A stretch of DNA of 64,000 nucleotides from Acetobacterium sp965140355 (lineage in GTDB: Bacteria > Bacillota > Clostridia > Eubacteriales > Eubacteriaceae). Under the pieces are notes generated by a model. The model ran no database searches and was not told where the DNA came from. It saw nothing but the letters and a program-made list of their open reading frames with translations. This document shows, piece after piece, positions 36,917 to 45,606 of this stretch. The position numbers and the translations under genes are program-made. The DNA lies in contig OZ223194.1 of assembly GCA_965140355.1 (NCBI GenBank), forward strand, positions 124,001-188,000, written 5' to 3'. Each line of letters begins with the position of its first letter. Within the stretch, counting starts at the first letter, position 1.

Positions 36917-37981
36917 TCACATTTTTTCTATTTCTTCGATTAAAGCCACAATGATTTCATTTTCATTGAGGCTTCTAATAATTTCACCTTTTTTAAACAG
37001 CACCGCTTTGTTTTTTCCGCCCGCAATGCCAATATCGGCCGCCTTTCCTTCTCCCGGTCCGTTAACAATACAACCCATCACGGCAACTTTAATATCTTTT
37101 TCGATAAACCGCAGTTGGTGGTTAATTTCCTGAGCAATGCCAATCAAATCAATTTCGGTCCGGCCACAGGTTGGACACGAAATTATTTCCACCCGCGGAC
37201 GTTTACCCTGATACAAACCGATCCCGCGCAGAATATCCCGAGCCACATCGATTTCTTCCAGAGGATCTCCGGTAATCGATACCCGGAGGGTATCACCTAA
37301 ACCGCTCAGCAGCAGATAACCAATCCCCATTGCCGATTTAACCGCCGAACTTCTCCGTATTCCCGCTTCAGTAATCCCTAAGTGAAGAGGATAATCATAT
37401 TTTTTAGAAAATTGTTCATAAGAATCAATAGTAAAGCGCACATCGGAAGCTTTCATCGAAACAACCAGGTTATCAAAACCGGCATCTTCTAGCAAATGAA
37501 TGTGCTTCTCGGCTGATTCCACCATCCCTTTTGGGGTTGCCCGGCCTTGATTACGATCTAGAATCTCTTTTTCCAATGAACCGGCATTAACTCCGATTCG
37601 AATTGGAATCTGTCGTTCAGTAGCCACTGCAACAATTTCGCGAATGCCTTTTTCGGAGCCAATATTGCCCGGATTAATCCGCAACTTATCAATCCCGTTT
37701 TGCATCGCCGTTAAAGCCAACTGATAGTCAAAATGAATATCCGCCACCAATGGGATATTGATTCTTTTTTTTATCACGGCAATGGCATCAGCCGCCGTTT
37801 GATCCGGTACTGCCACCCGAACAATTTCACATCCGGCCATCTCAAGCGCATTAATCTGAGCGATTGTGGCCTCGGTATTTCTGGTATCCGTATTAGTCAT
37901 CGACTGAATCGCAATGGGATGCTCACCGCCAATGGGCACCTGACCAATTTTCACAATCCGGGTCTTTTTTCTTAATTCCAT
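36917..37981 (-). CDS. ispG: 4-hydroxy-3-methylbut-2-enyl diphosphate synthase
   Basis: Iron-sulfur enzyme of the non-mevalonate (MEP) isoprenoid pathway that makes HMBPP from MEcPP. The 354 residues contain the opening IGGEHPIAIQSMTNTDTR and the [4Fe-4S] ligands CPTCGR and VMGCIVNGPGE in the C-terminal half, with an E in the cluster region. GGTGGA precedes the start, with GTG/ATG in tandem; I use the ATG. It lies between rseP and polC. The expected MEP neighbour dxr is absent from this operon. Confidence 0.96.
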   Translation of the reverse strand: MELRKKTRIVKIGQVPIGGEHPIAIQSMTNTDTRNTEATIAQINALEMAGCEIVRVAVPDQTAADAIAVIKKRINIPLVADIHFDYQLALTAMQNGIDKLRINPGNIGSEKGIREIVAVATERQIPIRIGVNAGSLEKEILDRNQGRATPKGMVESAEKHIHLLEDAGFDNLVVSMKASDVRFTIDSYEQFSKKYDYPLHLGITEAGIRRSSAVKSAMGIGYLLLSGLGDTLRVSITGDPLEEIDVARDILRGIGLYQGKRPRVEIISCPTCGRTEIDLIGIAQEINHQLRFIEKDIKVAVMGCIVNGPGEGKAADIGIAGGKNKAVLFKKGEIIRSLNENEIIVALIEEIEKM

Positions 37982-37989
37982 CACTCCAC

Positions 37990-38784
37990 CTAAGACGCTA
38001 AACGCATGACATCATTAAACGCAATCAGAATTGCCAAAGCGATCAATGCCATAAAACCAAAATAATTAATTTTCATTTCCAGTTCCGGTTTCAGTTTTCG
38101 ACGCGAAACAATTTCGATTAAAATGATAAAAATACGTCCGCCATCCAGTGCCGGTAACGGAAAGAGATTAATAATCGCCAGATTAACACTTAACATCGCA
38201 GTAAAGGCCAGTAACATCACGATCCCACTCTCCAGAAACGTATTAACCATTGAAACCATCCCAATCGGGCCGGCTAATTGATCCAATCCGACCTGACCAG
38301 TAAACAGCATTCCAAATGACTGAAAAATCAAACCCGAAAACCGCCAAGTATTGAGAAAAGCAACCCTAATCGCATCAAAGATATTTGGATGTCCCGAAAA
38401 TAACGCAATAACAACTAAACAAAACATGGCAAAAATAACATTCATTGCTGATCCCGCCACTAAAACCAATAATTTTTTGCCCCGACTTTTGGCTTCAAAA
38501 CTTCTCGGGTCAATGGGAACACTGGGATCACGGGGAATCAGATTACCATCATCATCAAATTCCGGTTCTTCACCGCGCATTTTACAAAACCCGCCAACCG
38601 GAAACGCCCGAATTGAGAATAATGTTTCTTTGCCCTGATGACCAAATAGTTTAGGCCCCATTCCAATGGCAAATTCTTCAACAAAGATCCCGGTTTTTTT
38701 GGCTACAATAAAATGGCCAAATTCATGAACAACAACTAAAACACATAAAATCAGTAAGGTAATAAGTATGGTATATAGATTCAA
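37990..38784 (-). CDS. rseP: RseP-type site-2 protease lacking the PDZ domain
   Basis: Membrane zinc metalloprotease (M50B) that cuts anti-sigma factors or leftover signal peptides inside the membrane. The HEFGH zinc motif is at about residues 20-24 and the LDGGR ligand motif near 216. At 264 aa it is far shorter than the usual 340 or more. The second membrane helix (about 108-128) runs straight into the ~GHPNIFDAIRVAF segment that normally follows PDZ, so the PDZ domain is cleanly missing. A TTG start follows AGGAGAAAC. It sits between cdsA and ispG. Confidence 0.88.
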   Translation of the reverse strand: MNLYTILITLLILCVLVVVHEFGHFIVAKKTGIFVEEFAIGMGPKLFGHQGKETLFSIRAFPVGGFCKMRGEEPEFDDDGNLIPRDPSVPIDPRSFEAKSRGKKLLVLVAGSAMNVIFAMFCLVVIALFSGHPNIFDAIRVAFLNTWRFSGLIFQSFGMLFTGQVGLDQLAGPIGMVSMVNTFLESGIVMLLAFTAMLSVNLAIINLFPLPALDGGRIFIILIEIVSRRKLKPELEMKINYFGFMALIALAILIAFNDVMRLAS

Positions 38785-38792
38785 AGTTTCTC

Positions 38793-39677
38793 CTATGCAA
38801 CGCCGACTGTCAATCGGGCAAAAATATAAATCAAAGGAATAATAAACAGAATACTATCAAATCGGTCTAAGATTCCGCCATGACCAGGTAAAATATGTCC
38901 AAAATCTTTTATCTTCGCCTTACGCTTAATCATCGATGCTGTTAAATCGCCACATTGTCCCGCAATGCTTCCAGAAATACCGACAATCAAATATAAATAC
39001 CACGGCAAAACAAAACTAAAATAAGCACTCAGAATTGAACCGTATAAAACGGTGCATAAAGCCGCAACAACTAAACCGCCGATTGATCCCGCAATGGTTT
39101 TTTTAGGGCTGATTAACGGTGCAATTTTCCGGTTTCCAATTGACTTGCCGATAAAATACGCGGCCGTATCAGTTGAAAAGGCAATCACAAAAATCAACCA
39201 CATATAATAATTACCCTTATTAACCGTTTCAAAAAGCAGCAGATGGCCAAACATCACCGGTACATAGATTAGTCCCATTAGGGTTGCACTCGGCCGTTGA
39301 ATCCCGACGTTCCCAGATAAAATTTCATAACAAAAAATAATAACAAAGGCCACCAGTAAAATTGGCATCAAAAAATAATAGTCAAGTCTGATAGTTACCA
39401 CTAATGCAGCCGCTAAGATAAGCATTAACAAAACATTAATTCGGAGATCTAAAAGACGATTTACTGCTCCGGTGTATTCTAGAATTCCAACCAATACCAG
39501 TAGTGAAACCCCTACCATCAAAATAACGCCGCCATAATATAAAACGGCAATAAGCAGCGGCAGACCAATCACCCCCGTCCAGATACGGGTTGTCATCGAA
39601 CCTTTTTCAGCCTGTCTGCGCTCAGCTCTTATTCGTTCTGCTCTTCTCGTTGAGATATTTCTATTCGGCCGATCCAT
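38793..39677 (-). CDS. cdsA: phosphatidate cytidylyltransferase
   Basis: Makes CDP-diacylglycerol from phosphatidate and CTP at the membrane, the branch point of phospholipid synthesis. The 294 residues have about eight membrane helices and the C-terminal CDS signature with SMIKRKAKIKDFG, LPGHGGILDR and DS. A ~27-residue charged N-terminal stretch precedes the first helix. The start at 39677 overlaps uppS by 17 bases and has AAGGAATC upstream; an ATG at 39596 with AAAGG is an alternative. The gene ends eight bases before rseP. Confidence 0.94.
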   Translation of the reverse strand: MDRPNRNISTRRAERIRAERRQAEKGSMTTRIWTGVIGLPLLIAVLYYGGVILMVGVSLLVLVGILEYTGAVNRLLDLRINVLLMLILAAALVVTIRLDYYFLMPILLVAFVIIFCYEILSGNVGIQRPSATLMGLIYVPVMFGHLLLFETVNKGNYYMWLIFVIAFSTDTAAYFIGKSIGNRKIAPLISPKKTIAGSIGGLVVAALCTVLYGSILSAYFSFVLPWYLYLIVGISGSIAGQCGDLTASMIKRKAKIKDFGHILPGHGGILDRFDSILFIIPLIYIFARLTVGVA

Positions 39678-40371
39678 AACGCCGATTCCTTTTTTGATAA
39701 TTTTCGATCATTTCATAGTAGTTATCAACTTCAAAATCAGGCCAATAAATATCAGTAAACATAAATTCAGTATAAGCCAATTGCCAAAGCATAAAATTAC
39801 TGATCCGACTTTCTCCACTCGTACGAATTAACAAATCCGGGTCCGCCTGTCCTTTGGTATAAAGATGATCACTGATATTTTGTTCTGTCAGATCTTCCGG
39901 TTTAACCCCTTTTGCAACGATTTCTTTAACCGCCTGAAGGATATCATCCCGGCCCCCATAATTAAAGGCAATGTTTAAAATAAGACCGGTATTTTCAGCG
40001 GTGATTTCCATCGCCCTTATGGATGCCTCACGCACTTTCTCCCCAAGCCTGTTCAAATTACCGATAACATTTATTTTGACATTATTTTGATCTAACTCCC
40101 CAACCTCTTTATGAAAATATTCGATTGCAATCTTCATCAGTCCGTTTACTTCTTCGGTGCTTCTTTTCCAATTTTCGGTTGAAAAAGCATATACGGTTAA
40201 TATTTTTATTCCGGCATCAGACGATGCCCGAACAATTTTTTTTAAAGTTTTCATCCCGGCATTGTGGCCAAACAAACGCGGGCGATTTTTAGCTTTTGCC
40301 CAACGGCCATTACCGTCCATAATTATGGCTATATGCGTCGGCAGATTATCTTTCTTTAACTGTCTGGTCAT
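39661..40371 (-). CDS. uppS: undecaprenyl diphosphate synthase
   Basis: Cis-prenyltransferase that builds the C55 lipid carrier used for cell-wall synthesis. The 236 residues include IIMDGNGRWA near residue 16 with the catalytic Asp, FSTENW, IAFNYGGRDD and the C-terminal DLLIRTSGESRISNFMLWQ. GGGGTGA precedes the ATG. It is the first gene of the uppS-cdsA-rseP-ispG-polC run. frr and pyrH, often just upstream in other genomes, are not next to it. Confidence 0.96.
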   Translation of the reverse strand: MTRQLKKDNLPTHIAIIMDGNGRWAKAKNRPRLFGHNAGMKTLKKIVRASSDAGIKILTVYAFSTENWKRSTEEVNGLMKIAIEYFHKEVGELDQNNVKINVIGNLNRLGEKVREASIRAMEITAENTGLILNIAFNYGGRDDILQAVKEIVAKGVKPEDLTEQNISDHLYTKGQADPDLLIRTSGESRISNFMLWQLAYTEFMFTDIYWPDFEVDNYYEMIENYQKRNRRYGSAE

Positions 40372-40762
40372 ATTTCACCCCTATTCCTCACGTATAAACG
40401 TATTTCTTTTAATCTTAATTATTCTTTTAATTATTATATGCTATTTTAAAAGATTTGTAAATTCCATCACTCGGGGATGCTCCCAAACAAGATTTATTTA
40501 AGATTCATTTGCCGCTAAATTAAGGCAAAACCCCAAAATGAAAAAATCCCAGACATAGTCTGAGATTTTCCTGGAAATTATTGTGAAAATGAGAATTATT
40601 GTTATCACTATAACATCTTTTGTTCAAAAAGTAAACGATCAAACAGAAAGTTTGTTATTATTATTTGTTTTAATAATACCCTTAATCAATTTAATGTTTA
40701 TTTTTACTGGCTTGTTTAACCTTATATTTGTTAATCTTACTTTGCTTCATCTTTTAGCTATT
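40372..40762. other. gap between uppS and the YheO-like regulator
   Basis: Holds one terminator (40543-40569) and AT-rich sequence. A 64-codon plus-strand ORF here has no ribosome site and I do not count it. Confidence 0.5.
40543..40569 (-). terminator. terminator after the YheO-like regulator gene
   Basis: AAAATCCCAGAC / GTCTGAGATTTT arms with one mismatch; on the minus strand TTTTTTCATTTT follows. Confidence 0.65.
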
Positions 40763-41407
40763 TCATTTCTTTGTTAATGCAATATAGCGATAAAGGGTCG
40801 GGACTGAAACGCCCATACTATTAGCTAAATACCAGACCGTTCCTTTAACCGAAAAGGTCCCCATTTTATCTAACTTTCCGACTAACTCAACTTTTTCATC
40901 CTTAGAAAGAAATTTCAGCTTTTTTAATAAGTCTTGCGAAATATGATTTAAATTATTATCAACCAATTCTTTAACGTCGATATTAATTTTTTTGGGTCCC
41001 TTTTCTTTGTTACCATTTTCAACAATCGGTGACTTAATCATTTTATTTAAAAGATCCCTGGCCGCTATCAATTCCTGGCAATCGGAATTGAGACAGATCA
41101 TCCCAATCAATTCTTCATTTTCGTCTTTAATAAACCATGATGCCGACTTGATACTTTCCTTTTTATGGAATTTTTGGGGTTCGTTATTCATATAGGGAAC
41201 TTTTTTATGAATTTCACTTCTTAAAATTCTAAGGTTTATTTCGGTGATTGGATCACCCACCTGTCGTCCGCTAATTTGTCCATTACGGATAGCGACAACC
41301 GAATGATGCCAATCGGTTAAATCATGCAAGACAACTTCAGTATTCTCGCCCATAAATTCAGCCAAAAAATCTACCATCGTAACGTATGGTTCCAGTTTTT
41401 TATTCAT
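40763..41407 (-). CDS. YheO/DauR-like transcriptional regulator
   Basis: 214-residue regulator with an N-terminal YheO-like PAS domain (GENTEVVLHDLTDWHHSVVAI, GRQVGDPITE) and a C-terminal HTH_22 domain ending GTVWYLANSMGVSVPTLYRY. In Pseudomonas the family member DauR controls D-arginine use, and members often sit next to RidA genes. RidA is the next gene upstream on the same strand here. GGGGGG precedes the ATG. The ligand is unknown. Confidence 0.88.
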   Translation of the reverse strand: MNKKLEPYVTMVDFLAEFMGENTEVVLHDLTDWHHSVVAIRNGQISGRQVGDPITEINLRILRSEIHKKVPYMNNEPQKFHKKESIKSASWFIKDENEELIGMICLNSDCQELIAARDLLNKMIKSPIVENGNKEKGPKKINIDVKELVDNNLNHISQDLLKKLKFLSKDEKVELVGKLDKMGTFSVKGTVWYLANSMGVSVPTLYRYIALTKK

Positions 41408-41450
41408 CGTTCCCCCCTCCGATTTCCAGTCTCTTTAAAACCACGAAGAT

Positions 41451-41486
41451 ACCCATGGCTGCCAATCATCAAGCACAACCATGGGT
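41451..41486. repeat. hairpin between RidA and the YheO-like regulator genes
   Basis: Perfect ACCCATGG / CCATGGGT arms with a 20-base loop and no strong T-run on the minus strand. Weak terminator or intercistronic structure. Confidence 0.4.
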
Positions 41487-41519
41487 TTAATTAAAACACT
41501 ATTTAATTATTCGCAATGC

Positions 41520-41903
41520 TCATTTAACCGCGATCACTTCAATTTCAAACAAAGCCGCTTTGGGTAAAGCAGCCACCTCCACACAGGCGCGGGCCGGATA
41601 CTCCGACTGATCTTTGAAGAAATCAGCATAGATTTCATTAACCGTGGCAAAATCGGCCATGTCAGCTAAAAAAATGGTCGTTTTAACAATATCTTTGCGC
41701 GTAAAGCCGGCATGATTTAAAACGATGTCCAGATTTTCTAACCCTCTTTTCGTTTGATTCACAATCCCTGCTTCTAATTCTCCGGTTGCCGGGATTAAAC
41801 CCAATTGGCCGGAAACATAAAGTGTCTCACCAGCCAAATAAGCATGGGAATACGGACCCACTGCAGCTGGTGCCTGATTGGCAATAATTGCTTGTTTATT
41901 CAT
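41520..41903 (-). CDS. RidA family enamine/imine deaminase
   Basis: Hydrolyses reactive enamine/imine intermediates made by PLP enzymes, protecting the cell from 2-aminoacrylate damage. Start at 41903 (127 aa, MNKQAIIANQAP), which has AAGGAGG upstream; the longer ORF lacks one. The conserved PAAVGPYSHA near residue 11, YVSGQLG, and the catalytic R in YPARACVEVAALP near the end are all present. It is followed by a DauR-like regulator gene. Confidence 0.95.
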   Translation of the reverse strand: MNKQAIIANQAPAAVGPYSHAYLAGETLYVSGQLGLIPATGELEAGIVNQTKRGLENLDIVLNHAGFTRKDIVKTTIFLADMADFATVNEIYADFFKDQSEYPARACVEVAALPKAALFEIEVIAVK

Positions 41904-41994
41904 TTTCTTTTCCTCCTTAAACGTTATTGGTAATTGCAACGCTATCACGCATTTATGATGCGTTTTACTATTATTGACTTAAAATTCATTATCC

Positions 41995-42825
41995 TTAAGC
42001 TAAAACTAATTTTTCAATGGCGTGAGCAACGCCATCTTCGAAATACGGTAAAGTGATATGCTTAGCAATCGCCTTAACATCTTCAGAAGCATTTCCCATC
42101 GCAACACTCATCCCGGCAAACTCCAACATCCGCAAATCATTATCACTATCGCCGATAGCCATCACATTTTCCGGCTGTAAATCTAACGTTTTACACAACT
42201 GCTTTAAACCGTCGCCTTTATTGGCTGAGCGATGATTAACTTCAATATTATTGGCAATGGCTTTGGTCAGAGTGACACCATAAATTCTGGAAAACTTCTG
42301 CCACAAGACCCGGAAATTATTATTATTAAGTAAGGGAATATTAATTTTCTCAATTTCCGCGGCATGTTCCATCGTAAAATCAAACACATTTTCAACTTTG
42401 TTGGCCTTGCTTTTAATAAAAGCCAGCAGATCCTTTGAAACACCTTTTTTGTCACGAATCATCTCAAAATAACGCAACTCACTATAGGATTGCCCGTGAT
42501 AATAAACTTCACAAAATAGATTGCGGCGCGTCAAGGTGGTAATAATTTTTTTAACGCTTCCCGCCCCCAAATAATTACTGCTGATAATTTCATGCGTATT
42601 TAAGTTCGTAACTGCTGCCCCATTTGATGTCACCGCATAATTTATTCCCGGAATGCTAACAACTGATTCAGGTAATTGTTCTAAAATTCGACCAGTCGAT
42701 GGCACTACGTGGATGCCTTTGGCAATCGCTTTTTCCAATACGCTTCGCGTTCGCGAAGAAATTGAAAGATAATCATTCTGAAGGGTTGTTCCGTCCATGT
42801 CCAAGGCAATTAATTTTATATCCAT
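41995..42825 (-). CDS. Cof-type HAD phosphatase
   Basis: Haloacid dehalogenase superfamily phosphatase of the Cof/IIB type, 276 aa. The nucleophile motif DMDGT is at residues 9-13. Motif II is in VPSTGR, the conserved K is near KGDGL, and motif IV is IGDSDNDLRMLE. The large cap lies between them. Substrates are usually sugar phosphates or nucleotides and cannot be named. GGAGTG precedes the ATG. It stands between the RidA gene and an ABC transporter operon on the same strand. Confidence 0.92.
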   Translation of the reverse strand: MDIKLIALDMDGTTLQNDYLSISSRTRSVLEKAIAKGIHVVPSTGRILEQLPESVVSIPGINYAVTSNGAAVTNLNTHEIISSNYLGAGSVKKIITTLTRRNLFCEVYYHGQSYSELRYFEMIRDKKGVSKDLLAFIKSKANKVENVFDFTMEHAAEIEKINIPLLNNNNFRVLWQKFSRIYGVTLTKAIANNIEVNHRSANKGDGLKQLCKTLDLQPENVMAIGDSDNDLRMLEFAGMSVAMGNASEDVKAIAKHITLPYFEDGVAHAIEKLVLA

Positions 42826-42938
42826 GGTTCACTCCGTTTCCATTTTTCTCATTTTTAATCGTATTAAATTATTCTCTAACAGTTTAACACAAGAAAATGA
42901 GCTTTTCACCAAGTAAGCCTTTACAAGTTTGGTATTTT

Positions 42939-43580
42939 TTAAAATCGGACTTCTTTTTTTAAAATTTGAATCGGCTTATCCGAGAACGTTAAAACCACCT
43001 GCGCTAACCCTTTAATTTCAAATTCATTATGGCTGACAAAAATAACTGTCCGTTTATCCTGTTCCCAAATTTTCAAAAAATCGTCGATCAATCGTTGTTT
43101 TAGTGATTCATCTAAACTGCTAAACGGTTCATCCATCAACAACAACTCCGAAGGATGCAAAAAAGCCCTGGCAATGGAAACCCGCTGTCGCATCCCACCG
43201 CTTAATTCCTGCGGATAATAGTCGCTCTCGCTCCCCAGACCGACCAATTCTAACATTGCCTCAATCTCCCGATCATGGTAACAATTTTTTTTGACGGATG
43301 TTTCCGGAAAGATAAAACGCAAATTCTCCCGGACCGTCAGCCACGGCAGTAATCGAGGTTCCTGAAAAATATATGAGATTGATTGGGAATTAATGCCTTC
43401 AATACTGCCGCTATCCGGTTGTACTAAGCCGCTACACAGATTAAGCAGCGTCGTTTTTCCGGCTCCCGAAGGGCCGAGAATGCCGGTGATTTTATTTTTT
43501 TCAAAAATCAAGTTAAAATTATCAAAAATAACTTCTTCCCCATATTTTTTGGTCAAATTTTTTATAATAATTGCCATCAT
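42939..43580 (-). CDS. ABC transporter ATP-binding protein (SsuB/TauB type)
   Basis: ATPase of a nitrate/sulfonate/taurine/THI5-type importer, 213 aa. Walker A GPSGAGKT lies at about residues 36-43, the signature is LSGGMRQRVSIARAF, Walker B is LLMDEPFSSLD, and the H-loop is VSHNEFE. It overlaps the permease gene by four bases. Last gene of the operon with TM1266-like regulator, binding protein and permease. Confidence 0.93.
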   Translation of the reverse strand: MMAIIIKNLTKKYGEEVIFDNFNLIFEKNKITGILGPSGAGKTTLLNLCSGLVQPDSGSIEGINSQSISYIFQEPRLLPWLTVRENLRFIFPETSVKKNCYHDREIEAMLELVGLGSESDYYPQELSGGMRQRVSIARAFLHPSELLLMDEPFSSLDESLKQRLIDDFLKIWEQDKRTVIFVSHNEFEIKGLAQVVLTFSDKPIQILKKEVRF

Positions 43581-44395
43581 ACTGCTCCTTTTCCGTTATT
43601 TCTGGCGATCATATAAAGCGTCATCTTTTCAATGATCAGGCTGCAAATCACAATAACCAGAGTCCAGGAAAAAAGCAAGTCAGTTTCCAGATATATTTTA
43701 GTGTAATAGAGATTCATCCCAATCGATGGCAGTGCATTGGCCAGCACTTCCGCCGTGACCGTCACCTTCCAGCCTAATCCAATCACATTCATCAATGCTG
43801 AAATAGCATACGGTTTTACGGATGGCATATAAATATTTCTGATTATTTTTTTTTGATCAACATTATAAATTTTAGCCATCTGCAACAATTTGGGATCGGT
43901 CGACCTTACGCCTTGCACCACATTTGTCCAAGTCACAGGAAAACAAACGAGAAAAGTTACAATTAGTGGAACTAATCCGGACACCACCCAGAGATTGATC
44001 AGAATAATAACTGAAACAACGGGTAATGAACGAATTGTACTGACAAACGGATTCATCATTTCGTAAAAAGGCCGATAAAGTCCGCCAATCAATCCTAAAC
44101 CATAACCCAGTAAAACCGAAATAAGAACCCCGCCAAAAACCCGAAATAAGGTTAACCCAATGCTCACAAAAAACTTAAAATCCCCTGCCAGGATAAAAAC
44201 ACCTTGCAGGGTTGCAAGCGGTGCTGGCAGCACCAGCGGACTATTCACCCACTGCGCTGCCAACGCCCAAAGTGCCACCCAAAAAAGAGCGATGGCAATA
44301 TTTTTGATTACTTTTTGGAACTGTTTATTGCGTTTATTGTCCAAGAATGTAGAAATCATCACCAGGAACTTTTCCCCCCACTGCTTTTGGTTCAA
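43577..44395 (-). CDS. ABC transporter permease (SsuC/TauC type)
   Basis: Inner-membrane permease of the same importer; about six helices, with the EAA-like loop VVQGVRSTDPKLLQMAKIYN (about 170-190). The longest ORF (272 aa) starts with TTG and overlaps the binding-protein gene by 62 bases. An internal ATG at 44359 or TTG at 44344 may be the true start, since the first ~20 residues are not conserved-looking. Its overlap with the ATPase gene argues for translational coupling through the operon. Confidence 0.9.
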   Translation of the reverse strand: MNQKQWGEKFLVMISTFLDNKRNKQFQKVIKNIAIALFWVALWALAAQWVNSPLVLPAPLATLQGVFILAGDFKFFVSIGLTLFRVFGGVLISVLLGYGLGLIGGLYRPFYEMMNPFVSTIRSLPVVSVIILINLWVVSGLVPLIVTFLVCFPVTWTNVVQGVRSTDPKLLQMAKIYNVDQKKIIRNIYMPSVKPYAISALMNVIGLGWKVTVTAEVLANALPSIGMNLYYTKIYLETDLLFSWTLVIVICSLIIEKMTLYMIARNNGKGAV

Positions 44396-45332
44396 AATCT
44401 GCTAATATGGTGTAATAATCGTTCAGCGATTTTTTTGCCTCTTTAGCCGGTATAAAAACAATATTACAATTTGGAATCGCTTTTTCCGCCAATACCGCAT
44501 CCGTCATAATACCCGCTGCGACAATATTTTTTGCGCCTTCGGCAGGATTATCATTCACTGAATTGATTGAACTTTGATAGGCGTCCATAAATTTAGCCAA
44601 TAATTTAGGATTGGCTTGCGCCCATTCTTTGTTAACCACCAAAGCCGTCATTTCTAATTGCGAACCAGCATTGGCATCTTCCCAGGCTTTCGAGAGATCC
44701 ACGGCCACTTTAATATTTGGTTTTTTTGACGTAATCGTGGTCACAAATGGTTCCGGCAGTAATGCGATACTGGCTTGACCAGCCGCTAATTGGGTGACTA
44801 CTTCGCTGTGTTCGGCGACGTAATTAATTGTTACATCAACCCCTGGGGTTAAACCATTTTTCTGCAATAAATAATTAAGTACGTATTCCGGTGTCGAACC
44901 TTGCCCGCTGGCAACAATGGTTTTTCCCTTTAAATCAGCAATACTCGTAACCCCGGCATTTTCATCGGCCACGATATATAAAACCCCCAAAGTATTTACC
45001 GAACCTAACACCACTGCTCCTTCTGTTTTATTAAATAACACTGCCGCTAAATTACTGGGCAGTGCCGCGATCTGAAAATCACCACTGATAACACCGGCCG
45101 TTAACTGCTCCGGAGCGCCTGCGACAGTAAACTCGGTAGTGACATTTTCGCCCAGATCAACGCCATTGACAATCATCTCTGCCATCCCCATTCCAGTGGG
45201 ACCAGCCAGCGTTCCAACCTTAACCGTTTGCGGATCAGCCGCCTTTGTCTGGCATGCTGAAAGACCGAGAGCCACGACCAGCATGATACTTAATACCATT
45301 AGCCATCTTTTATTTTTCATTTTTTTAAACAT
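44334..45332 (-). CDS. ABC transporter substrate-binding lipoprotein (NMT1/THI5-like)
   Basis: Extracellular binding protein, 332 aa, with a lipoprotein signal (MKNKRWLMVL..GLSAC; lipobox LSAC at about residue 27). The family features TVKVGTLAGPTGMG, the DLKGKTIVASGQGSTPEYVLN ligand loop and LAAGQASIALLPEPFVT are clear. Relatives bind taurine, alkanesulfonates or thiamine precursors; the ligand here is not decided by sequence. It overlaps the TM1266-like gene by eight bases, so the regulator and importer are one unit. Confidence 0.92.
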   Translation of the reverse strand: MFKKMKNKRWLMVLSIMLVVALGLSACQTKAADPQTVKVGTLAGPTGMGMAEMIVNGVDLGENVTTEFTVAGAPEQLTAGVISGDFQIAALPSNLAAVLFNKTEGAVVLGSVNTLGVLYIVADENAGVTSIADLKGKTIVASGQGSTPEYVLNYLLQKNGLTPGVDVTINYVAEHSEVVTQLAAGQASIALLPEPFVTTITSKKPNIKVAVDLSKAWEDANAGSQLEMTALVVNKEWAQANPKLLAKFMDAYQSSINSVNDNPAEGAKNIVAAGIMTDAVLAEKAIPNCNIVFIPAKEAKKSLNDYYTILADFEPKAVGGKVPGDDFYILGQ

Positions 45333-45606
45333 CTTTTTGGTTATCCTTTTCTTTAAATTCTTTTTTTGAAACTGTTAACTTTGAATGTACTGCTTCTAAT
45401 TTACCCAACCGTCCATTTAAAGAATTAATTGCGTTCATATTTCCGCATAAGGTAATGCAGATAATCGAAATCCCTTTGTCTGCCAGCGGCAAGCCCATTC
45501 TACCAATGACCAATGACTGATACTCAGCAATGATCCGATTAAATTCTGCCTGCACTGCTTTGGGATTATCGATAATAGCGGTAAGCACTGCGACGCGTTC
45601 GATGAT
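45325..45606 (-). CDS. TM1266 family regulator (iron-only hydrogenase system regulator type)
   Basis: Small ACT/NikR-C-like protein. The family core is clear: a VIGRMGLPLADKGISIICI segment, then AINSLNGRLGKLEAVHSKLTVSK. The first GTG (45588) gives 87 aa but drops the conserved ERVAV opening strand and has its Shine-Dalgarno 24 bases away. Reading upstream in frame gives ERVAVLTAIID preceded by two ATC codons (45601-45606) and then a stop. AGGAAAGGAG lies 6-9 bases before those ATC codons, so an AUC start is likely, or an ATG misread as ATC. It heads the ABC importer operon. TM1266 proteins are often linked to hydrogenase maturation genes, but none are here. Confidence 0.8.
   Translation of the reverse strand: MIERVAVLTAIIDNPKAVQAEFNRIIAEYQSLVIGRMGLPLADKGISIICITLCGNMNAINSLNGRLGKLEAVHSKLTVSKKEFKEKDNQKDV

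Noticed and set aside
40583..40777. A 64-codon hydrophobic plus-strand ORF
   Set aside because: No Shine-Dalgarno sequence, AT-rich codon pattern, and overlap with the end of the YheO-like regulator. Probably chance.
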